From JACQGZ01 sp036004665 (GTDB lineage: Bacteria > Sysuimicrobiota > Sysuimicrobiia > Sysuimicrobiales > Humicultoraceae), in contig DASYRG010000063.1 of NCBI GenBank assembly GCA_036004665.1, positions 1 to 13,521 on the forward strand: DNA of 13,521 nucleotides, written 5' to 3'. The notes below the pieces were generated by a model. That model was given only the letters and a program-made list of their open reading frames with translations, ran no database searches and was not told the DNA's origin. Of the stretch, positions 6,538 through 12,263 are shown in pieces. The translations under genes and the position numbers were made by a program. The first letter of the stretch is position 1. Every line of letters begins with the position of its first letter.

Positions 6538-6564
6538 TCACCGCCAGGTCGCTGTCGCGACCAT
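6538..6564 (-). other. Possible eight-codon upstream ORF before rpsN
   Basis: ATG at 6564 opens MVATATWR and stops with TGA at 6538, fourteen bases before the rpsN ATG. AGGGG, part of the recurring spacer motif, lies eight bases upstream. The whole ORF falls inside or next to the hairpin at 6541-6569. Short ORFs arise by chance, so translation is unproven. Confidence 0.25.
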
Positions 6565-6569
6565 GGCGG
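6541..6569 (-). promoter_or_regulatory. 12-bp stem-loop just upstream of the rpsN ribosome-binding site
   Basis: On the minus strand CCGCCA, a bulged T, GGTCGC, a GACA loop, then GCGACC and TGGCGG form twelve perfect pairs with one bulge. The RNA then reads TGAAATAAGGAGG, so it has no U tract and is not a classic terminator. It ends directly before the rpsN Shine-Dalgarno site and contains the mini-ORF start codon. A role in translation control, processing or stability is inference. Confidence 0.5.
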
Positions 6570-6586
6570 CAACCCCTACTGATAAC
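6556..6586 (-). repeat. Spacer repeat, rplE-rpsN copy
   Basis: This is the partner of the 31-base stretch at 6305-6335. Here the repeat overlaps the hairpin and includes the mini-ORF ATG. An additional direct repeat, CGCTGTCGCGA, occurs at 6550-6560 and 6592-6602 in the same spacer. Confidence 0.5.
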
Positions 6587-6623
6587 TGCACCGCTGTCGC
6601 GAACACGGCGGTCACCCGACTGC

Positions 6624-7181
6624 TCACGACACGGCGACAGGTTCGCGCAGCGGCATCCCGAGCAGGCGCAGGAGCTCCCGGGCTTCCTCGTCGGTACGCG
6701 CCGTGGTCACGATCGTGATGTCCATCCCCCGAATCTTGTCGACCTTGTCGTAGTCGATCTCAGGGAAGATCAGCTGCTCTTTGATGCCGACGTTCAGGTT
6801 GCCGCGGGTGTCGAAGGCGCGCTCACTGACGCCCTTGAAGTCTTTGATCCGCGGGAGCGCCACGCTGAACAATTTGTCCAAAAACTCGTACATCCGGTCT
6901 CCGCGCAGCGTCACCTTGGCCCCGATGGGGACCCCCGCCCGCAGCTTGAAGGCGGCGATAGACTTGCGCGCCCGGGTGACCAGCGGCCGCTGTCCCGTGA
7001 TCTGGGTCAGCTCTTCCACCGCCTTGTCGATCTGGCGCGGATCGGAGACAGCTTCGCCTACGCGGACGTTGAGCACGATCTTCTCAACGCGGGGCACCTC
7101 CATGACGTTCCGGTAGCCGAACCGCTCCCGGAGTTTGGAGGCCACCTCCTTCTGATATCGCTCTCGCAACCGCACCGCCAT
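6624..7181 (-). CDS. rplE: 50S ribosomal protein L5
   Basis: L5 binds 5S rRNA and contacts the P-site tRNA and S13 across the subunit bridge. The 185 residues start MAVRLRERYQKEVASKLRER and contain VPRVEKIVLNVRVGEA (about 29-44), GQRPLVTRARKSIAAFKLR (about 63-81) and GNLNVGIKEQLIFPEI (about 127-142). The end matches the MDITIVTTARTDEEARELL signature. ATG at 7181 has GGAGG seven bases upstream. The reading frame stays open further upstream, but that stretch lies inside rplX and lacks L5 similarity. The gene is 29 bases after rplX. Confident assignment. Confidence 0.98.
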   Translation of the reverse strand: MAVRLRERYQKEVASKLRERFGYRNVMEVPRVEKIVLNVRVGEAVSDPRQIDKAVEELTQITGQRPLVTRARKSIAAFKLRAGVPIGAKVTLRGDRMYEFLDKLFSVALPRIKDFKGVSERAFDTRGNLNVGIKEQLIFPEIDYDKVDKIRGMDITIVTTARTDEEARELLRLLGMPLREPVAVS

Positions 7182-7210
7182 CCCGCGCCCTCCGCTCTTC
7201 TCGCCCCGCC

Positions 7211-7528
7211 TCAGCTGATCTGCTCCCCGCAGTTGCGGCAGACCCGGACCTTGCTCCCATCCGGCAGGTGGTCGTGCCCGAAGCGCACCGCCTCGCCGCA
7301 CTTGCTGCAGACCAGCATCACCTTGCTGGCCGCGATCTTCGCCTCTTTCTCCACGATGCCGCCCTGGGGCAATTTCTGCGTAGGCTTGGCGTGGCGCTTC
7401 ACCACGTTCACGCCCTCCACGATCAGGCGGCCGCGATCAGGGAAGACCCGTAGCACCCGCCCGCGCTTCCCCCGGTTGCGGCCGGCGATCACCTCGACGG
7501 TGTCGCCCTTTCGTACGTGCACGGCCAT
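7211..7528 (-). CDS. rplX: 50S ribosomal protein L24 with zinc ribbon
   Basis: L24 starts large-subunit assembly and lies by the exit tunnel. The N-terminal KOW domain (HVRKGDTVEVIAGRNRGKRG, 4-23) is followed by VNVVKRHAKPTQKLPQGGIV (about 40-59). The C-terminal half carries two Cys pairs, Cys74/Cys77 (CSKCG) and Cys97/Cys100 (CRNCG), forming a probable zinc ribbon. Length is 105 residues. Two starts touch: GTG at 7531 directly after the rplN TAG, and ATG at 7528. GGAGG is eight bases from the GTG and eleven from the ATG; ATG gives the usual MAVHV start. Either choice changes the protein by one residue. Confidence 0.96.
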   Translation of the reverse strand: MAVHVRKGDTVEVIAGRNRGKRGRVLRVFPDRGRLIVEGVNVVKRHAKPTQKLPQGGIVEKEAKIAASKVMLVCSKCGEAVRFGHDHLPDGSKVRVCRNCGEQIS

Positions 7529-7531
7529 CAC

Positions 7532-7903
7532 CTAGAGCACCTCCGGCGCCAAAGAGATGATCTTCATGAACTGGCGCTCCCGCAATTCCCGCGCGACCGG
7601 GCCGAAGATCCGCGTTCCCCGCGGGTTCTGGCCGTCGGGCGTCAACAGGACCGCGGCGTTGTCGTCGAACCGGATGTAGCTGCCGTCCGGCCGCCGCACC
7701 TCTTTGTGCGTGCGCACTACCACCGCCTTGACGATCTCGCCCTTCTTCACCGCGCTATTGGGGATGGCCGCCTTCACCGTGCCGACGACGATGTCTCCCA
7801 CCGTCGCGTACCGGCGGTGGGAGCCGCCGAGGACCCGGATGACCAGGAGTTCCCTGGCACCGGTGTTGTCGGCTACCTTCACGCGCGTCTGCTGCTGGAT
7901 CAT
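7532..7903 (-). CDS. rplN: 50S ribosomal protein L14
   Basis: L14 forms intersubunit bridges and is a target of the silencing factor RsfS. The 123 residues begin MIQQQTRVKVADNTGARELL and include the family signature AVVVRTHKEVRRPDGSYIRF (about 64-83), DDNAAVLLTPDGQNPRGTRI and the C-terminal GPVARELRERQFMKIISLAP. Length is that of the family. ATG at 7903 overlaps the rpsQ stop in an ATGA junction. The frame continues open upstream through rpsQ, but that part is low-complexity and not L14. Confident. Confidence 0.98.
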   Translation of the reverse strand: MIQQQTRVKVADNTGARELLVIRVLGGSHRRYATVGDIVVGTVKAAIPNSAVKKGEIVKAVVVRTHKEVRRPDGSYIRFDDNAAVLLTPDGQNPRGTRIFGPVARELRERQFMKIISLAPEVL

Positions 7904-8232
7904 CCCCGTTCGTCGCCCTTCGCCTCCGCGCCGCCTGCGGCGGGCCCCGCCGGCAGCGGCTCCACGGCCCGCCGAGCCAGGACGCGCACCACGCGCCACC
8001 GCTTGTCCTTGCTGAGGGGACGTGTATCGGCGATGACCACCGTATCCCCGATGTGGCTGGCGTTGCCCTCGTCATGCGCCTTGTACGTCTTGGTGTGGCG
8101 CATCGTCTTCCCATAGAAGGGGTGGCGGCGCCGCGTCTCCACCCGGACGACCACCGTCTTGCTCATCCGGTCGCTGACGACCACCCCGACCCGCTCTTTG
8201 CGTGCCTTCCGTCCTGCCGTCGCCTGCGTCAC
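7900..8232 (-). CDS. rpsQ: 30S ribosomal protein S17 with C-terminal tail
   Basis: S17 is an early 16S rRNA-binding protein of the 30S body with an OB fold. Core motifs are ERVGVVVSDRMSKTVVVRVE (13-32), HPFYGKTMRHTKTYKAHDEG (37-56), then GDTVVIADTRPLSKDKRWRV (62-81). At 110 residues it exceeds the usual 80-90. The extra part is an Ala/Gly/Pro/Glu tail after ARRAVEPLP, probably flexible, as also seen in S3 and S13 here. The start is GTG at 8232, overlapping the rpmC stop as GTGA, with AAGGGG eight bases upstream. No competing ATG fits the family start. Confidence 0.96.
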   Translation of the reverse strand: MTQATAGRKARKERVGVVVSDRMSKTVVVRVETRRRHPFYGKTMRHTKTYKAHDEGNASHIGDTVVIADTRPLSKDKRWRVVRVLARRAVEPLPAGPAAGGAEAKGDERG

Positions 8233-8417
8233 GCTCGCGTCCCCTTCTCGGCCAGCACCGTCTTCATTCGCGCCACCTCCTGGCGGAGGAGACGGATGCG
8301 GCCGCTGTTTCGCTGCGGTCCCACGCGCAGGCGGAGGGTGAAGAGCTCCTGCTGCGCGTCCTCGAGCCGCGTGTGCAGTTCCTCCGGGGTGAGATCCCGG
8401 TACTCTCCCGCGCTCAT
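8229..8417 (-). CDS. rpmC: 50S ribosomal protein L29
   Basis: L29 is a small two-helix protein at the exit tunnel, next to L23 and contacting SRP and trigger factor. The 62 residues are MSAGEYRDLTPEELHTRLED followed by a helix with QQELFTLRLRVGPQRNSGRI and the final RLLRQEVARMKTVLAEKG. These match the family hallmarks and length. ATG at 8417 overlaps the rplP stop by one base (TGATG), with GGAGG about ten bases upstream inside rplP. Confident. Confidence 0.97.
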   Translation of the reverse strand: MSAGEYRDLTPEELHTRLEDAQQELFTLRLRVGPQRNSGRIRLLRQEVARMKTVLAEKGTRA

Positions 8418-8836
8418 CAGGCCGTCACCTCCAACCGGGCCACGAACTTGGTGCGGATGGGCAGCTTGTGTCCGGCCAGGCGCATCGCCTCACGCGCCAC
8501 CTCTTCTTCCACGCCGGCGAGCTCGAAGAGGGTGCGCCCCGGCCTGATCACCGCCACCCAGCCCTCCGGATTGCCCTTGCCGCTCCCCATGCGCGTTTCC
8601 GCCGGCTTCTTGGTGATTGGCTTGTCCGGAAAGACGCGGATCCACAATTTCCCACCGCGCTTGAGATGGCGGGTGATCGCCACCCGGGCGGCCTCGAGCT
8701 GCTGGGCGCTCACCCAGGCCGGCTCGAGCGCCTGGAGCGCGTACTCGCCGAAGGCCACCCCGGACCCGGCGTGGGCCTTCCCCCGCCGCGACCCCCGGTG
8801 GGCCTTGCGGAACTTCGTGCGCTTAGGCGCCAGCAT
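8417..8836 (-). CDS. rplP: 50S ribosomal protein L16
   Basis: L16 organises the A-site region of 23S rRNA and contacts the elbow of A- and P-site tRNAs. The 139 residues begin MLAPKRTKFRKAHRGSRRGK and contain the signatures EAARVAITRHLKRGGKLWIR (about 48-67) and MGSGKGNPEGWVAVIRPGRT (83-102). Length matches the family. ATG at 8836 overlaps the end of rpsC by 14 bases, the longest overlap in this window. The start is supported because the family N-terminus begins exactly there. GAGG sits three bases before the ATG, with GGAGAG slightly further upstream. Confidence 0.98.
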   Translation of the reverse strand: MLAPKRTKFRKAHRGSRRGKAHAGSGVAFGEYALQALEPAWVSAQQLEAARVAITRHLKRGGKLWIRVFPDKPITKKPAETRMGSGKGNPEGWVAVIRPGRTLFELAGVEEEVAREAMRLAGHKLPIRTKFVARLEVTA

Positions 8837-9590
8837 CGTCCTCTCTCCGTTTCACCGCCACCGCCGCCGCCCGCGAGGGAATAACGACCGTCTCTCCGCC
8901 GGCCGCGGCCGGCTCGGGCGGCGCGGGCCGCGGCGGGCGGCGAAACTCGTGCTCGACGCGGCGTGGCTCTGGCAGGATGTCTCCCCGGTAGATCCACACC
9001 TTCACGCCGATTCGGCCGTACGTCGTGAGGGCCTCGGCGACCCCGAAGTCGATGTCGGCGCGCAGCGTGTGTAGCGGCACCCGGCCTTCGCGGTACCATT
9101 CGTAGCGCGCGATCTCCGCGCCGCCGAGGCGTCCGGCGGCGGCGATGCGGATGCCCTTCGCCCCCGCCCGGAGACTGCGCTGCACCGCCTGCTTCATCGC
9201 GCGCCGGTAGGCGATGCGCCGTTCCAGCTGCTGGGCCACGTTCTCGGCGACCAGCTGCGCCTCCAGCTCGGGGCGCCGGATCTCCTGGACGTTCAGCTGG
9301 ATCTGCTTGCCGGTGAGGGCGTCCAGTTCTTTCTTCAGCGCGTCGATCCCAGTCCCGCCCCGACCGATGATGATCCCCGGGCGGGCGGCGTGGATTGTCA
9401 CGCGCACGCGAGCCGCGGCGCGTTCGATCTCAATGCGCGAGATCCCTGCGCGGTACATCTTCTTCTTGATGTGCCGGCGCAGCCGCACGTCCTCCTTGAT
9501 CAGCGGGGCCATCCGCCGCGCGTACCAGCGCGACTCCCAGTCCCGGATGATCCCGACGCGCAACCCAACCGGATGAATCTTCTGTCCCAC
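8823..9590 (-). CDS. rpsC: 30S ribosomal protein S3 with C-terminal extension
   Basis: S3 lines the mRNA entry tunnel of the 30S subunit. The protein begins MGQKIHPVGLRVGIIRDWES, the standard start. The KH domain (about 39-107) has the loop IIIGRGG (73-79), close to the usual IIGKKG. The C-terminal domain carries GAKGIRIAAAGRLGGAEIAR (143-162) and RADIDFGVAEALTTYGRIGV (177-196). Residues after about 215 form an extra Pro/Ala/Arg/Glu tail, making 255 residues against about 210-235 usually. The start is GTG at 9590 with GGAGG six bases upstream. It is 32 bases after rplV. Confidence 0.97.
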   Translation of the reverse strand: MGQKIHPVGLRVGIIRDWESRWYARRMAPLIKEDVRLRRHIKKKMYRAGISRIEIERAAARVRVTIHAARPGIIIGRGGTGIDALKKELDALTGKQIQLNVQEIRRPELEAQLVAENVAQQLERRIAYRRAMKQAVQRSLRAGAKGIRIAAAGRLGGAEIARYEWYREGRVPLHTLRADIDFGVAEALTTYGRIGVKVWIYRGDILPEPRRVEHEFRRPPRPAPPEPAAAGGETVVIPSRAAAVAVKRREDDAGA

Positions 9591-9622
9591 GCCTCACCTC
9601 CGCCCGGCGACGCTGCCGGCCG

Positions 9623-9958
9623 TCACGATCGCTCTCCCACGACCACCGTCACGTGGCTGCTCCGCTTCTTCAGCACGTCCAGCCGGCCCCGCGCGCGCGG
9701 ACTCAGCCGGCGCTGCGACGGCCCCGCGTCCACGTAGGCCCGCGTCACGACCAAGTCGCCCCGGGCGAGTTCCAGGTTGTTCTCCGCGTTGGCGACGGCC
9801 GACTTCAACGTCTTGGCCACCACTCGGGCGGCCTCGTGGGGCAGGAACCGCAGGATCGCCTGCGCCTCGTCCACCGGGCGCCCGCGAATCTGCGAGGTAA
9901 TGCGGCGCACCTTCCCCGGCGAGATCCGCACGTATTTGGTGATCGCCATCGTTTCCAT
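9623..9958 (-). CDS. rplV: 50S ribosomal protein L22
   Basis: L22 has a long beta hairpin that narrows the exit tunnel and is a known site of macrolide resistance. Core motifs are KYVRISPGKVRRITSQIRGR (8-27) and the segment after AVANAENN. The hairpin tip region lies near TRAYVDAGPSQRRLSPRARG (72-91), and the end is HVTVVVGERS. Length is 111 residues. ATG at 9958 directly follows the stop of an upstream ORF; a G-rich Shine-Dalgarno region lies about ten bases upstream. A second ATG at 9949 would give the simpler MAITKY start but has no good site. The 51-base repeat before it is described separately. Confidence 0.96.
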   Translation of the reverse strand: METMAITKYVRISPGKVRRITSQIRGRPVDEAQAILRFLPHEAARVVAKTLKSAVANAENNLELARGDLVVTRAYVDAGPSQRRLSPRARGRLDVLKKRSSHVTVVVGERS

Positions 9959-10060
9959 CTAGTCCCCCCCTCCCGCCCCCGCCGGCCGCTGAGGTCGCTG
10001 CGCTCCCATCAAGGTCCGCCCTCCCGCCCCCGCCGGCCGCTGAGCTCGCCACGCTCCCAC
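9958..10060 (-). repeat. Tandem 51-bp duplication covering the rplV initiation region
   Basis: Two units, 10010-10060 and 9959-10009, are about 84 percent identical by hand count (43 of 51). Their 40-base cores at 9970-10009 and 10021-10060 differ at four positions. Each has a G-rich Shine-Dalgarno segment and is followed at 51-base spacing by an ATG. The beginning of rplV resembles the beginning of the second unit (ATGG, then CG). Confidence 0.75.
9959..10060 (-). other. Possible 33-codon upstream ORF made of two repeats before rplV
   Basis: From GTG at 10060 the frame runs to TAG at 9959, abutting the rplV ATG, in the same frame as rplV. It comprises two 51-base units, each opening like a gene start: GTG plus MGAWRAQRPAGAGGRTL, then ATG at 10009 plus MGAQRPQRPAGAGGGD. 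GAGG lies seven bases before the GTG, and GGGAGG about ten bases before the internal ATG. No similarity to a known protein is recognised; low-complexity composition makes a functional peptide uncertain. Confidence 0.25.
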
Positions 10061-10064
10061 TGGG

Positions 10065-10349
10065 CTACCTCGGCGCCGTCGTGCGCTCGGTGTGCGCGCC
10101 GTGTCCCTTGAACGTGCGCGTGGGCGCGAACTCGCCCAGCTTGTGCCCCACCATCTGCTCGGTCACGTAGAGCGGCACGTGCTTGCGGCCGTCGTAGACG
10201 GCGATCGTGTGCCCCACGAACTCGGGCAGGATGGTGGAGCGACGCGACCAGGTGCGCACGACGCGGCGCTCACGCGTGCGGTTGAGGTCGCGCATCTTCT
10301 CCAGCAGGTGCGTGTCAACGAACGGACCCTTCTTCCTGGAACGTGCCAT
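10065..10349 (-). CDS. rpsS: 30S ribosomal protein S19
   Basis: S19 pairs with S13 in the 30S head and contacts A-site tRNA. The protein is 94 residues: MARSRKKGPFVDTHLLEKMR, then TWSRRSTILPEFVGHTIAVY (33-52), VTEQMVGHKLGEFAPTRTF (62-80) and a short basic tail. Both length and motifs are standard. ATG at 10349 has AGGAG nine bases upstream. An upstream TTG at 10379 in frame is not needed, since the family N-terminus begins at the ATG. The 78-base spacer from rplB contains a tandem repeat with a duplicated Shine-Dalgarno and ATG. Confidence 0.98.
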   Translation of the reverse strand: MARSRKKGPFVDTHLLEKMRDLNRTRERRVVRTWSRRSTILPEFVGHTIAVYDGRKHVPLYVTEQMVGHKLGEFAPTRTFKGHGAHTERTTAPR

Positions 10350-10429
10350 GTTCGCTGTCTCCTTGAGACTCAACCCCAACTGATGGGGGCCATGTCAGCG
10401 TTTCTCCTGGGGACTCAACCCGACCGATT
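10347..10429 (-). repeat. Imperfect tandem duplication of the rpsS initiation region
   Basis: Copy one (10391-10429) and copy two (10347-10384) share GGGTTGAGTC, three variable bases, then AGGAGA and, after a short gap, ATGGC. The two ATG codons are 44 bases apart. Only the second starts rpsS; the first opens a seven-codon ORF. Copy one includes the end of rplB. Confidence 0.7.
10370..10393 (-). other. Possible seven-codon upstream ORF before rpsS
   Basis: ATG at 10393 opens MAPISWG and stops with TGA at 10370, 20 bases before the rpsS ATG. AGGAG lies ten bases upstream, as strong a signal as that of rpsS itself. A five-pair hairpin (CCCCA, TCAGT loop, TGGGG) lies inside at 10374-10388. Translation is not demonstrated. 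Confidence 0.3.
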
Positions 10430-11252
10430 ACTTCCGCCGCTTCACGATCATTCTGTCGCTGGCCTGGCGCCGCCGGGTCTTCGCCCCCAACGTCGGTTTG
10501 CCCCACGGGCTGACCGGCCCGGGCATCCCGATCGGCGAGCGCCCCTCCCCGCCGCCGTGCGGGTGGCTGGAGGGATCCATGGCCACACCCCGCACCGAGG
10601 GCCGCCAGCCCATCCACCGCTTGCGCCCGGCCTTGCCGATCTTGATCGCCTCGTGCTCGACGTTTCCGACCTGGCCGATCGTGGCCCGGCAATCCACCGG
10701 CACCAGCCGCACCTCGCCGGAGGGCAGCCGCAGATGCGCCACGGGCCCCTCTTTGGCCATGATCTGCGCTCCACCACCCGCCGAGCGCACCAGCTGCCCG
10801 CCGCGGCCAGGGCGCAGCTCGATGTTGTGCACGATAGTCCCCACCGGGATGCTGCGTAGCGGAAGGGCGTTGCCCGGTTGGATCTCCGCCGCCGGGCCCG
10901 AGCTTACCCGACTACCCACACGCAGGCCGACGGGAGCCAGGATGTACCGCTTCTCCCCGTCGACATAGTGCAGCAAGGCGATACGCGCTGAACGGTTGGG
11001 ATCGTACTCGATCGCCGCCACCCTGGCCGGGACCCCATCCTTGTCGCGCTTGAAGTCGACCACACGGTAGAGCCGGCGCGCCCCCCCGCCACGGTGACGC
11101 ACCGTCACCTTGCCTTGCGCGTTGCGGCCCGCCGCGCGCGAGAGACGCTCCGTCAGGGCCGGCTCCGGCCGGCGCTTGGTGATCTCCTCGAAGGTATGGA
11201 CGGTCATGAAGCGCCGTCCGGGCGTCGTTGGTTTGAACTTCTTGATGCCCAT
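10428..11252 (-). CDS. rplB: 50S ribosomal protein L2
   Basis: L2 anchors the subunits together and lies close to the peptidyl-transferase centre. The 274 residues begin MGIKKFKPTTPGRRFMTVHT, and the OB and SH3-like domains include ALLHYVDGEKRYILAPVGLR (92-111) and GQLVRSAGGGAQIMAKEG (152-169). The conserved C-terminal loop reads MDPSSHPHGGGEGRSPIG (225-242), with the functionally important His at residue 230. The usual sequence there is MNPVDHPHGGGEG, so Asn, Val and Asp are replaced by Asp, Ser and Ser. ATG at 11252 was chosen for the family start and AGGTGA eight bases upstream; an in-frame GTG at 11264 overlaps that site. Confidence 0.97.
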   Translation of the reverse strand: MGIKKFKPTTPGRRFMTVHTFEEITKRRPEPALTERLSRAAGRNAQGKVTVRHRGGGARRLYRVVDFKRDKDGVPARVAAIEYDPNRSARIALLHYVDGEKRYILAPVGLRVGSRVSSGPAAEIQPGNALPLRSIPVGTIVHNIELRPGRGGQLVRSAGGGAQIMAKEGPVAHLRLPSGEVRLVPVDCRATIGQVGNVEHEAIKIGKAGRKRWMGWRPSVRGVAMDPSSHPHGGGEGRSPIGMPGPVSPWGKPTLGAKTRRRQASDRMIVKRRK

Positions 11253-11260
11253 GCTCCTGA

Positions 11261-11266
11261 TCACCT
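11261..11266 (-). promoter_or_regulatory. Ribosome-binding site that decides the rplB start
   Basis: AGGTGA sits eight bases before ATG 11252 and continues as AGGTGATC, a long match to the 16S 3' end complement. It overlaps the alternative GTG at 11264, which argues for the ATG. Confidence 0.5.
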
Positions 11267-11310
11267 ACCCTGGTCAGTTCTCGCCAGACCCCGAAGAGGT
11301 CCAGGCGATC

Positions 11311-11601
11311 CTACGTCAGGCTCTCCAGATCGATCTTGTCGCCGGCGCGGAGCGTGACGATCGCTTTGCGCCGTCCGCTCGTACGGAAGACGTGTTGCCC
11401 CCGACGCTTCTGCCGGCCGGGCAGCGTGATGACGTTCACCTTGGCCACCCTCACGTTGAAGAGCCGTTCCACGGCCTCACGGATGGCCAGTTTGTTGAAG
11501 CCGGGCGACACTTCAAAGGTGTATTTGCCGCCCTCGGTGCCACGCATGCTCTTCTCGGTGAGGATCGGCCGCCGGATCACCGCGCGCGCTTCCACGCTCA
11601 T
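11311..11601 (-). CDS. rplW: 50S ribosomal protein L23
   Basis: L23 is the main docking site at the tunnel exit for trigger factor and SRP. The 96 residues open MSVEARAVIRRPILTEKSMR and include YTFEVSPGFNKLAIREAVER (27-46) and LFNVRVAKVNVITLPGRQKR (47-66). The end is RRKAIVTLRAGDKIDLESLT. Length is normal. ATG at 11601 overlaps the rplD TGA in an ATGA junction and has little Shine-Dalgarno signal, so coupling to rplD is likely. A 58-base spacer follows before rplB, with only weak hairpins visible. Confidence 0.98.
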   Translation of the reverse strand: MSVEARAVIRRPILTEKSMRGTEGGKYTFEVSPGFNKLAIREAVERLFNVRVAKVNVITLPGRQKRRGQHVFRTSGRRKAIVTLRAGDKIDLESLT

Positions 11602-12263
11602 CGCCCGGCCCCGGGTGCCCCATCATCTGAGCGGGAGCCCTCACCCCACACCTCCGCCAGCACCTCGAGCGCCTCTTTCGTCAGGACAACCGCCGGGTGC
11701 CTCAGCAGGTCGTGGACGTTGAGGGTGCGCGCCGTCAGCACCGTGACGCCGGGGAGGTTGGCCGCGGCCTTGACCACCGTCTGATCGTGCGCGGCCGTGA
11801 CCAGCACCGTCCGCCGTCCCATCAGGCCCATCTTGGCGAGCGCCGATCCGAGCGCTCGGGTCCGCGGCGCATCGCCCACCAGCGCGTCGGCGACGATCAC
11901 CCCGCCTCCCTGCGCGCGGTCGGCGAGGAGGGACCAGATCGCCAGCCGGCGCACCCGCTTCGGCAGGGTGTACCCGTGCGCCCGTGCGCTGGGGCCGAAC
12001 GTGATCCCACCGCCCATCCACAGCGGCGAGCGCCGGCTGCCGGCGCGCGCCCGCCCGGTCCCCTTCTGCCGCCAGGGCTTCCGGCCGCCGCCCCGGACGT
12101 CCCCGCGCGTCTTCGTCGCGTGGGTGCCCGTTCGCCGGGACGCCAGCTGCCAGAGCAGGGCTTCGTGCACGACCGCGCGATTGGGCTTCCCATCAAAGAA
12201 TGCGGGTAGGTCCACCTCGCCCCGAGCGGTTCCCGTCCCGTCGACCAGCGTCGCCTTGACCAT
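11598..12263 (-). CDS. rplD: 50S ribosomal protein L4
   Basis: L4 reaches into the exit tunnel with a long loop; in E. coli it also represses the S10 operon through the leader RNA. The 221 residues have the tunnel loop with RGGGRKPWRQKGTGRARAGS (57-76) and SPLWMGGGITFGP (79-91). The Rossmann-like C-terminal domain includes RTVLVTAAHD and LTARTLNVHDLLRHPAVVLT. Length is slightly above 200-210. ATG at 12263 overlaps the rplC TAA as TAATG, with AAGGAG eight bases upstream. I see no recognisable S10-type leader in the tuf-rpsJ spacer, so L4 autoregulation is not supported here. Confidence 0.97.
   Translation of the reverse strand: MVKATLVDGTGTARGEVDLPAFFDGKPNRAVVHEALLWQLASRRTGTHATKTRGDVRGGGRKPWRQKGTGRARAGSRRSPLWMGGGITFGPSARAHGYTLPKRVRRLAIWSLLADRAQGGGVIVADALVGDAPRTRALGSALAKMGLMGRRTVLVTAAHDQTVVKAAANLPGVTVLTARTLNVHDLLRHPAVVLTKEALEVLAEVWGEGSRSDDGAPGAGR

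Noticed and set aside
6541..6569. The hairpin before rpsN as an intrinsic terminator
   Set aside because: It is followed on the minus strand by TGAAATAAGGAGG rather than a run of U, and lies inside a coherent operon.
6474..7535. Plus-strand open frame of 353 codons opposite rpsN, rplE and rplX
   Set aside because: Antisense to confident ribosomal genes; low-complexity and without domains.
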